The position numbers were made by a program, and so were the translations under genes. A stretch of 46,164 bases of DNA. It comes from Cytophagales bacterium (GTDB lineage Bacteria; Bacteroidota; Bacteroidia; Cytophagales; Spirosomataceae). Below the pieces are notes generated by a model. That model worked only from the letters and a program-made list of their open reading frames with translations, was not told where the DNA came from and ran no database searches. This document shows positions 7,812-15,257 of the stretch, in pieces. Position 1 is the stretch's first letter; the number at the start of each line of letters is the position of its first letter. Location: NCBI GenBank assembly GCA_013298025.1, contig JAAFJE010000029.1:1-46164 (forward strand), in the 5' to 3' direction.

Positions 7812-10800
7812 ATGATTTTTAAAAAAGCAAACAGTATTTGTAATGATTTATACTTCAAAAGAGTTGTTCAAGCTTTTTTGTGTCTGCTTTTGTTCGTTGC
7901 TTGTTCTTCTGACAAAGAGCCTTTGTTTCAATTATTAGAGAATAAAAATACGAAAGTTGACTTCGTGAATCGCTTTTTAGAAACGGAAGAAGTAAACCTG
8001 AACGAATATTTATATGCCTATAATGGCGGTGGCGTGGCGGTTGGCGACATCAATAATGATGGCTTTCCAGATATGTACTTCACGGCTAATCAATCTGGCA
8101 ATACTTTGTATCTGAATAAAAGTAAAGAAAATGAACAAATTAGTTTTGAAGACATTACAGAAAAAGCAGGCGTAAAAGGATTTTCAGGTAAAAATTATTG
8201 GACTACTGGTGTAGTGATGGTGGATATTAATCATGATGGTTGGTTAGATATTTATGTAAGTCAAATGTCTGGTTATAAAGATTTTACTGGTAGAAATCTA
8301 TTATTTATCAATAATCATAATCTTACTTTTTCCGAGAAAGCAAAAGAGTATCAGCTTGATTTGGTTGGTTACTGCCAGCAAGCAGCTTTTTTTGATTATG
8401 ACAACGACGGCGATTTAGATTTATATCAATTGAATCATTCGGTTCATAGCCCAGAAGTATATCTTAACACGAGTCTTCGCAATAAAAGAGACCCTTTGGC
8501 AGGCGATAAGTTACTAAGAAATGATAATGGGAAATTTGTTGATGTCAGCGAAAAAGCAGGCATTTGGGGTTGGGCTGCTGCTTATGGTTTGGCGGTGGGT
8601 GTAGCAGATTTAGACAATAATGGCTTTGCTGACATTTATGTTTCCAATGATTTCCATGAAAATGATTATGTCTATTTCAATCAGGGCGATGGTACTTTTT
8701 TAGAAAAAAGTAAAGAAGCTACGACTTACACCAGTAATTTTTCGATGGGAAGTGACATCGCCGATATTAATAATGATGGTTTATTGGATATTATGACTTT
8801 AGACATGAAGCCCGACGATGATATTGTCAGAAAACAATCGGCAGGAGCAGACCCATTTGATATTTTTCAGTTCAAACTTAGTTTTGGTTATCAAGCACAA
8901 TTTCCAAGAAATATGCTGCAATTGAATCAAGGAAATTTAGATGGAAAAATTGGTTGCCGATTTTCAGAAATTGGTCAATTGGCAGGCGTGGATGCTACCG
9001 ATTGGAGTTGGTCAACACTTTTGGCGGATTTAGATAATGATGGATTGAAGGATATTTTTGTTTCCAACGGCATTTATCGTCGCCCAAATGATTTAGATTA
9101 TATCAATTATACTTATCAGAAAAATGTCAAAAAAAGTACTTCTTTGAAACTCTCGCAAATGATGCCAAGTGGAGCAGAGCATAACTTTGCGTATAGAAAT
9201 CAGGGTAACTTACAATTTGAGGACGTTTCGCAAGCTTGGGGTTTTTCAACCGTAGGCTATTCGATGGGAACAGCTTACGCTGATTTAGACAATGATGGCG
9301 ATTTAGATTTAGTTATCAATAATCTCAATGCTTTGGCTTCTATCTATGAAAACAAATCGAATGCCGAAGAAAATCATTACTTAAAAATTCAATTAAAAGG
9401 GGCAGGGAAAAATCCTTTTGGTATTGGAGCAAAAGTAGAAATAGTCGCTCAAAAAGGCACAATAGTTCAGGAATTACAGCCTACTCGTGGTTGGCTTTCT
9501 TCGATGGACTATATCTTGAATTTCGGTTTAGGAGCAATTAAAACGATTCAAGAAATAAAAGTAACTTGGGCAAATGGTAAAGTACAAGTATTGAAAAATA
9601 GGCCTGTTAATCAATTACTTATCCTTTCTGAAAAGAATGCTTTTCCTGAAAAACCTTTACCAGAAAAGGCAAAACAAACACTTTGGCAAGATATTACTGA
9701 GCAAAGTAATCTCAAATTTGTTCATCAAGAAAACTCTTATTTAGATTTTGCCAATGAACGTTTAATGCCACAAATGCTATCTACACAAGGGCCAAAAATA
9801 GCAGTAGCAGACGTAAATGGCGACGGTTTGGAAGACTTTTTTGTGGGCGGAGCTATGAACCAAGCTGGCGTTTTGTATTTACAGAAAAATGACAAATTTG
9901 TACAGGGAAATCAGCAGGCATTTATGGCGGATAAACAATACGAAGATGCAGATATTCAGTTTTTTGACGCTGATAATGATACAGATTTAGATTTGTTGAT
10001 ACTCAGTGCAGGAGGACAAACGAATGAGGCGAGTCTTACGCCGTTAAGATTATACTTGAATGATGGCAAAGGCAATTTTAGTCGTTCGTCGAAAGAAATG
10101 CCTTTGCTTTGGAGTAATAAATCATGTTTAGTCACGGCAGATTTCGATGGTGATAAGCGAATGGATATTTTTGTCGGCGTGCGTTCTATCGTAAAACAAT
10201 ATGGTATTTCAGCAGATAGTTATGTGCTGATGAATAGAGGAAATGGTGAATTTACTTTAGATACGAGTGAAAAAACAGCGGTCTTCAAAAATTTAGGCAT
10301 GGTTACTTCTGCGGTATGGTTGCCCAAAAGTAAAGAGTTAGTCGTGGCTGGAGATTGGATGCCGATTACTATTTTGAAAAGAGAAGCGAATGGTACTTTC
10401 TCAAAAAGAATCATCGCACATACGGCTGGTTGGTGGAATTGTTTAAAAGCTTGTGATTTAGACAATGACGGAGACCTTGATATTTTGGCAGGAAACCGAG
10501 GCATTAACTCAGATTTAAGAGCGACTACTGAAACTCCTGTGACATTGATGGTGAAAGATTTCGACAATAGTTTTTCTACCGACCCCATTATTTGCCATTT
10601 CAGAAACGGGAAAGAACGATTGTATGAAGGTTTGGACGAAATCAAAAAACAAATGCCCATGATTCAAAATCGTTTCCATGAATATAAGTTTTTTGCGGTG
10701 AGCCAATTGAAAGATATTTTTCCAGAAGCACTCAAAAAAAATGCAGTGATTAAACAAGTAGAAACGTTTGAATCGCTACAATTAATCAATGACGGACAAA

Positions 10801-11144
10801 GTAATTTTCAAACAAAAGTACTTCCGAAACATTTCCAGTTTGCTCCGATTTACGCTTTTTGTACCAAAGATTTTAATCAAGACAGGAAAATTGATTTGGT
10901 TTCTGGCGGTAATTTCTCGGGATTCAAACCCAATATTGGGATGATGAAAGCAAGTGTTGGTACTTATTCAGAAGGTAATTCAAAAGGTGATTTTAACGCT
11001 ATACCAGCCCATCAAAGTGGGTTAATTATGTCAAAAGAAGTACGAGATATTCAAGCTATTCGGCTTGGAAATCGTGATTGTCTTTTGATTGCCAATAATA
11101 GCGAACATATACAATTATTTCAATTTTTTAAAAATCAACAATAA
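7812..11144 (+). CDS. VCBS/FG-GAP and ASPIC/UnbV repeat lipoprotein, copy 3 (divergent)
   Basis: Lipoprotein of 1,110 residues with a longer signal (lipobox LFVAC, Cys31) followed by SSDKE, an acidic tail like the export signals of surface lipoproteins in this phylum. It keeps the seven N-terminal Asp-rich motifs, the ASPIC/UnbV domain (about 524-608) and most of the second set. In the second half the fourth motif is lost: near residue 831 the text reads AVWLPKSKELVVAGDWM where copies 1 and 2 have LDYDQDHD and IDVDKDKR. It is visibly more diverged than copies 1 and 2 are from each other. It starts 15 bp after copy 2 and ends 5 bp before the GH127 gene. Confidence 0.87.
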   Translation: MIFKKANSICNDLYFKRVVQAFLCLLLFVACSSDKEPLFQLLENKNTKVDFVNRFLETEEVNLNEYLYAYNGGGVAVGDINNDGFPDMYFTANQSGNTLYLNKSKENEQISFEDITEKAGVKGFSGKNYWTTGVVMVDINHDGWLDIYVSQMSGYKDFTGRNLLFINNHNLTFSEKAKEYQLDLVGYCQQAAFFDYDNDGDLDLYQLNHSVHSPEVYLNTSLRNKRDPLAGDKLLRNDNGKFVDVSEKAGIWGWAAAYGLAVGVADLDNNGFADIYVSNDFHENDYVYFNQGDGTFLEKSKEATTYTSNFSMGSDIADINNDGLLDIMTLDMKPDDDIVRKQSAGADPFDIFQFKLSFGYQAQFPRNMLQLNQGNLDGKIGCRFSEIGQLAGVDATDWSWSTLLADLDNDGLKDIFVSNGIYRRPNDLDYINYTYQKNVKKSTSLKLSQMMPSGAEHNFAYRNQGNLQFEDVSQAWGFSTVGYSMGTAYADLDNDGDLDLVINNLNALASIYENKSNAEENHYLKIQLKGAGKNPFGIGAKVEIVAQKGTIVQELQPTRGWLSSMDYILNFGLGAIKTIQEIKVTWANGKVQVLKNRPVNQLLILSEKNAFPEKPLPEKAKQTLWQDITEQSNLKFVHQENSYLDFANERLMPQMLSTQGPKIAVADVNGDGLEDFFVGGAMNQAGVLYLQKNDKFVQGNQQAFMADKQYEDADIQFFDADNDTDLDLLILSAGGQTNEASLTPLRLYLNDGKGNFSRSSKEMPLLWSNKSCLVTADFDGDKRMDIFVGVRSIVKQYGISADSYVLMNRGNGEFTLDTSEKTAVFKNLGMVTSAVWLPKSKELVVAGDWMPITILKREANGTFSKRIIAHTAGWWNCLKACDLDNDGDLDILAGNRGINSDLRATTETPVTLMVKDFDNSFSTDPIICHFRNGKERLYEGLDEIKKQMPMIQNRFHEYKFFAVSQLKDIFPEALKKNAVIKQVETFESLQLINDGQSNFQTKVLPKHFQFAPIYAFCTKDFNQDRKIDLVSGGNFSGFKPNIGMMKASVGTYSEGNSKGDFNAIPAHQSGLIMSKEVRDIQAIRLGNRDCLLIANNSEHIQLFQFFKNQQ

Positions 11145-11149
11145 ATACT

Positions 11150-13126
11150 ATGAAAAAAGTACTCTTAATGGTGTGTTGGCTTTTGGCTTTTTATGCCAAT
11201 GCCCAAAAACTTTCTTTTGATTATCCCATCAGACCGATTGATTTCACCAAAGTAAAAGTAACGGGCGGTTTCTGGAAGAGTCGTTTAGATACTGTTGAAA
11301 ACAAAACGATTCCTTATGCTTTTCAGAAATGCGAGGAAACGGGTAGAATCAATAATTTTATTTTTGCTGGCGGACTCCAAGAAGGAAAATTCAAAGGAAG
11401 TTTTGGCTTTGATGATTCGGACGTTTATAAAATCATCGAAGGAGCTTCCTACTCTTTGATGAACGAGCGTAATCCTAAATTAGACGCTTATTTGGACAAA
11501 GTAATTTCGTACATAGCCGCTGCTCAGGAAGATGATGGCTATTTGTACACTGCTTGGACCTTGAAAGCGAATGATTACAACAAATTCCAATGTTGTTCTT
11601 ATGACCCTAAAGGTAGATTTTTGGGTGAAAAAATGAGCCACGAATTTTATGACGCTGGTCACATGTACGAAGCGGCGGTTGCCCATTATGTTGCTACGGG
11701 CAAAAAGTCATTCTTGAATATTGCCACTAAAAATGCAGATTTGATTTATGATTTATGTTTCAATAAGGGTTTACAAAGCTATTCGGGGCATCAGGAAATA
11801 GAGTTGGGTTTGATTAAATTATTTAGAGTAACCAATAATAAAAAGTACCTTGACTTAGCAAAACTATTGCTTGAAAGGCGTGGTCATCAGCCACTTACAG
11901 GTAAAAAGACCGACTTCGATAGTCCTGCTTATTCACAAGACCACTTGCCTGTAACTCAGCAAGACGAAGCCGTAGGGCATTCTGTGCGTGCAGTTTATAT
12001 GTATGCGTCGATGGCTGATATTGCAGCTATTACAGGCGATAAAGCGTACCTAAAGGCGATAGATAAACTTTGGGAAGATATTGTTAGCAAAAAAATGTAC
12101 GTGACTGGTGGTTTGGGTGCTGCACATGGTATCGAAGGTTTTGATGTTGCCTATGCTTTACCAAACGACGCTTATGCAGAAACCTGTGCGGCTATTGCCA
12201 ATGTTTATTGGAATCACCGTATGTTTTTATTGCATGGCGAATCTAAATACATGGACGTTTTAGAAAGAACTTTGTACAATGGTTTGATGTCTGGTTTGTC
12301 TTTAGAAGGAGACAAATTCTTTTATCCAAATCCACTTGTATTTGATGGAAAAGAGAAATTCAATCAAGGAGCTACTTGTCGCAGTCCATGGTTCGACTGT
12401 TCATGTTGTCCTTCCAATCTTTCAAGATTTGTCCCTTCGGTTTCGGGATATGTGTATGCCGTAAAAGATAACAGTGTTTTTGTCAACTTATTTATGAATT
12501 CGGAGGCTACTTTAGCGGTAAAAAATCAAACCATTCAATTGACCCAAACGACCAATTATCCTTGGAGTGGCGATGTAAATTTATCGGTTAAAACGTCAAA
12601 GTTAACGCCTGCTACTTTACGGATTCGTATTCCGGGTTGGTCGCAAAACGAAGCCGTACCAAGCGATCTATACTATTTCAACGCCACTTCAACTGCCAAA
12701 ACTATCATTAAATTAAATGGGAAAGCGGTAACATATAAAATAGAAAATGGCTACGCTTTGATTAATCATTCTTGGAAAAGTGGCGATAAAGTAAGTATAA
12801 GTTTCCCGATGGAAAACAAAACTTTGACAAGTAATCCAAATATCAAAGCAAATACAAATAAAGTAGCTGTTCAAAGAGGACCAATGTTATTTTGCGTAGA
12901 AGCACAAGACAATAACAATCATGCTTTAGACATTTCCTTAAACGAACAATCCCCTTTGACGGCAGAATATCAAAAAAATCTGCTAAATGGAGTAACCATT
13001 TTGAAGGGGAAAGGCTGGATAAATACCAACGAAGGAAAACAAGAAGTCCCTATTCAGATGGTTCCCTATGTAGTTTGGGGACACAGAGATATTAAGCCGA
13101 TGGCAGTTTGGTTGGGCAAAAATTAG
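11150..13126 (+). CDS. GH127 beta-L-arabinofuranosidase (DUF1680 family)
   Basis: Secreted enzyme of 658 residues with a signal peptidase I type leader (MKKVLLMVCWLLAFYANAQ) and no lipobox, so probably periplasmic. The GH127 signature is complete: Glu344 and Cys346 in AETCAAIANVYWN, a conserved Glu329 fifteen residues earlier as candidate acid/base, and Cys419-Cys420 in CSCCPSNLSRF. In characterised GH127 members a zinc ion held by one Glu and three Cys supports a cysteine nucleophile that releases L-arabinofuranose from beta-linked units. Members with other specificities exist, so the exact linkage is inferred. Last gene of the VCBS operon, 5 bp after copy 3, with a small hairpin just downstream. 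Confidence 0.9.
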   Translation: MKKVLLMVCWLLAFYANAQKLSFDYPIRPIDFTKVKVTGGFWKSRLDTVENKTIPYAFQKCEETGRINNFIFAGGLQEGKFKGSFGFDDSDVYKIIEGASYSLMNERNPKLDAYLDKVISYIAAAQEDDGYLYTAWTLKANDYNKFQCCSYDPKGRFLGEKMSHEFYDAGHMYEAAVAHYVATGKKSFLNIATKNADLIYDLCFNKGLQSYSGHQEIELGLIKLFRVTNNKKYLDLAKLLLERRGHQPLTGKKTDFDSPAYSQDHLPVTQQDEAVGHSVRAVYMYASMADIAAITGDKAYLKAIDKLWEDIVSKKMYVTGGLGAAHGIEGFDVAYALPNDAYAETCAAIANVYWNHRMFLLHGESKYMDVLERTLYNGLMSGLSLEGDKFFYPNPLVFDGKEKFNQGATCRSPWFDCSCCPSNLSRFVPSVSGYVYAVKDNSVFVNLFMNSEATLAVKNQTIQLTQTTNYPWSGDVNLSVKTSKLTPATLRIRIPGWSQNEAVPSDLYYFNATSTAKTIIKLNGKAVTYKIENGYALINHSWKSGDKVSISFPMENKTLTSNPNIKANTNKVAVQRGPMLFCVEAQDNNNHALDISLNEQSPLTAEYQKNLLNGVTILKGKGWINTNEGKQEVPIQMVPYVVWGHRDIKPMAVWLGKN

Positions 13127-13453
13127 AGCCTTATTGATTGTGTTGTGAAGCTTTTCACAAATTTATTTTGAAACTTTAAAACGCTCTTTGGCGTATCCCT
13201 CAACCACCACTTGCTCATTTATCAACATTGGTAATAACCAATCTCGTAAGTGAGCGAGTGGTTGATTTTCTTGTTAATCACTACTTATTAGAAAAACAAA
13301 AAATATATCTTTACATTCACGAAAAACGTCCATTTTCTGGTACTCACCAAATACTACGATTTTTACTGCTTAATACGCCCATTGTTAGTTTACAATACTT
13401 ATACCAATTATCATAGTTCCTACAAATGGGAATACTTGAGTTTCATTCGTTTT
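13127..13453. other. Intergenic region between convergent genes, with a nested dyad
   Basis: No gene seen. Besides the candidate terminator it holds a nested inverted repeat. CAACCAC...TTGCTCA (13201-13217) faces TGAGCGAGTGGTTG (13251-13264) with a short bulge, and ATTGGT-AATA-ACCAAT (13227-13242) sits inside. It lies between convergent ends and may serve termination from either side. A 62-codon open frame at 13228-13416 overlaps it but has no coding character. Confidence 0.5.
13143..13160 (+). terminator. Candidate terminator of the VCBS-GH127 operon
   Basis: TTGTGAA (13143-13149) pairs with TTCACAA (13154-13160) around a four-base loop, followed by ATTTATTTT. It begins 16 bp after the GH127 stop. 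The stem is short and lacks G+C, so it is a modest candidate. Confidence 0.45.
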
Positions 13454-14635
13454 TTAGTCGTCTAAAGCAATTAATCCAAATTGAGTAAGGTTTTGTGCTA
13501 GGGTCGTAATACTACAAACCCAAACATTAGGGCGTAGTTGATAATCTTGAGCCGATGGCGTGACAACTAATAAAGGAGGATTGCCAAGGTCTTGCAGAGA
13601 GATGGTATTCCCTTTCGATAGTACAGGCGAATCGGATAGTTTTATTTCAATAGCCAACTTGATTCCCAATCCTTGCTCAATTACTAGGTCTAGCTCTGCT
13701 CCATCTTGAGAACGATAATAAAATGGTAAGGCGTCTTGTGGCAAATTACTGATGATTTCTTGAATAATGTAGCCTTCCCAAGAGCCTCCTGCCACAAGAT
13801 GTCCTAATAAAGAGTCGATGTTCTTAATGGTAAGTAAGTGATGCAACAGTCCACTATCACGGATGTAGATTTTAGGACTCTTGACTAGGCGTTTGCCAAT
13901 ATTGACAAAATAGGGTTGGAGTCGTCTCACTAAAAATGCTTGTTCTAAAAAATCAATTGCATTTTTTATAGTTGGTTGGCTTACCCCCAAAGAATTAGCT
14001 AAGGTTGAATAATTTAAGCTGCCTCCTTGCATACTAGCAATCATCATCAGGAGCCTTCGCATGAGTAATGGCGATACCGATAAGCCTAATTGAGGGAGAT
14101 CTCTTTCGAGATAGGTCATCATAAAGTCGTTAAGCCAAATCGTTTTGATGCGGTCACTTTTTCCCAAGTAAGCAGTAGGGAAACCGCCCCACAGCCAATG
14201 GTATTGGTAGGTATCAGGCTTTAATTCACGATAGGTGAAGGGGTGCATTTCCAAATAAGATATACGCCCAGCTAAGGATTCTGCTGTGTTTCGGAGTAAT
14301 TCGGGAGAGGCAGAACCTAATAAAATGAAACGTCCAGCTTCTCTTTGTTGGTCAATTAAGGCCCTAATAAGCACGAATATATCGGGTAGGCGGTGGATTT
14401 CATCAAGTATGACCGTTTTATCTTGCAGACTTTTCAAGAATAGTTCAGGGTCTGTTGAAAACTTAATAAAATCAGAAGGAACTTCTAAATCAAAGTAAAC
14501 ACTTTGGCGAGGTAAAGACGCTTTTAAATGTTTAACAAGTGTTGTTTTACCCACCTGTCTAGGGCCAAGAATGGCAGTTACAGGAAAATGCTTAACTCTA
14601 AATAGTAGTTCTGATGTAATTTCTCTTTGAATCAT
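13454..14635 (-). CDS. AAA+ ATPase with C-terminal DUF4143 domain
   Basis: Cytoplasmic protein of 393 residues, full length for the COG1373-type family. Walker A is GPRQVGKTT at 24-32, Walker B VILDE at 75-79, and a sensor-like LLGSAS lies near 105-110. A winged-helix-like stretch follows at about 205-230 (YSTLANSLGVSQPTIKNAIDFL). The C-terminal DUF4143 part carries ELD (314-316) and EIK (330-332), a pattern like the PD-(D/E)xK nuclease fold. The cellular role of these widespread ATPases is not settled. The gene is alone on the minus strand, unrelated to the neighbouring glycan genes, and its start lies seven bases from a perfect 51-bp palindrome. Confidence 0.88.
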   Translation of the reverse strand: MIQREITSELLFRVKHFPVTAILGPRQVGKTTLVKHLKASLPRQSVYFDLEVPSDFIKFSTDPELFLKSLQDKTVILDEIHRLPDIFVLIRALIDQQREAGRFILLGSASPELLRNTAESLAGRISYLEMHPFTYRELKPDTYQYHWLWGGFPTAYLGKSDRIKTIWLNDFMMTYLERDLPQLGLSVSPLLMRRLLMMIASMQGGSLNYSTLANSLGVSQPTIKNAIDFLEQAFLVRRLQPYFVNIGKRLVKSPKIYIRDSGLLHHLLTIKNIDSLLGHLVAGGSWEGYIIQEIISNLPQDALPFYYRSQDGAELDLVIEQGLGIKLAIEIKLSDSPVLSKGNTISLQDLGNPPLLVVTPSAQDYQLRPNVWVCSITTLAQNLTQFGLIALDD

Positions 14636-14641
14636 AATTGT

Positions 14642-14692
14642 ATATTATTCCTGTAAATTTAAAATATTATTTTAAATTTACAGGAATAATAT
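14642..14692. repeat. Perfect 51-bp palindrome abutting the ATPase start
   Basis: Positions 14642-14666 and 14668-14692 are exact reverse complements around the single base 14667; the outer arms read ATATTATTCCTGTAAATTT and its complement. The ATPase ATG (minus strand, 14635) lies seven bases away. It can act as a dyad operator, or as an RNA hairpin covering the translation start if transcription begins beyond it. The symmetry ends sharply at both sides. Confidence 0.85.
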
Positions 14693-15146
14693 GGTATTTT
14701 TTTACGATAAAATAAAGTTAAATATTTGATTATAAAAAACTTATATCATGGGTATGCTAATATAAACACTTCTTATAATTATAAATTAAAATGTACAAAT
14801 ATAACTTTCAAAGATATTGTAACTGCAAAGAAGCAAATCAAAACCTTTGCATTGGGCTTTCAGGTTTTAATCTACTTCAATTTTAGGCTAAGTATTCCCA
14901 ATCACTATTTATCTATTGCTATTAGATTTTAAAAAATGCCTAAGACTTTATAACCCTAAAAATCTTATCTGACTCTATCATCACCCTGACGAATTACCAA
15001 CAAAATAGCATTGTTTACACCAACGATTCAAGTTCAGCCGTGACGCATGGTTATACTTCAGCTATCATGTTTTCAGAGATACTTTCAAGCTATCACTTTC
15101 GCCAACCATAAATATTTACAAGAAATCTATCCATTATCGAAGAGAT
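14693..15146. other. AT-rich intergenic region with a direct repeat
   Basis: No gene is supported; a 68-codon frame at 14726-14932 has no recognisable content. Upstream of the SusC1 promoter module, ATACTTCAGCTATCA (15053-15067) and ATACTTTCAAGCTATCA (15079-15095) repeat directly, with AGCTATCA 28 bp apart. This may be an additional activator site, but it is not found ahead of the other two promoters of the presumed regulon. Confidence 0.4.
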
Positions 15147-15210
15147 GAACATTTGTCTTATAGATTTTGTGATTAGTGCTACTGTATTTTTGATGAGCAA
15201 CCTTACTTTG
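15147..15210 (+). promoter_or_regulatory. Shared promoter module, SusC1 operon
   Basis: GAACAT at 15147-15152, GTGC at 15176-15179 and TTACTTTG at 15203-15210, each separated by exactly 23 bases. GTGC is preceded by ATTTTGTGAT plus two bases. The same layout occurs at 36900-36963 and 44439-44502. TTACTTTG fits the Bacteroidota -7 box TAnnTTTG with one mismatch, and no TTTG sits at -33, as expected of an activator-dependent promoter. Binding by the HTCS proteins encoded nearby is inferred. Confidence 0.65.
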
Positions 15211-15257
15211 TGCAATAATTTTTATATTATTTATTAAATGAATCATATTTATATTGT

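Noticed and set aside
10220-10660. 146-codon frame antisense to VCBS copy 3
   Set aside because: It is the complement of a well-supported coding gene with repeats; the peptide has no domain.
13228-13416. 62-codon open frame on the plus strand
   Set aside because: It overlaps the nested dyad between convergent genes, resembles no family and lacks a plausible context.
14636-14700. Palindrome as the terminal repeat of an insertion sequence or MITE
   Set aside because: There is only one copy, no transposase, no target duplication and no second end; an operator or leader hairpin explains it as well.
14726-14932. 68-codon open frame upstream of SusC1
   Set aside because: Very AT-rich, biased to Ile/Asn/Lys/Tyr as random AT-rich DNA would give, and no promoter or homolog recognised.
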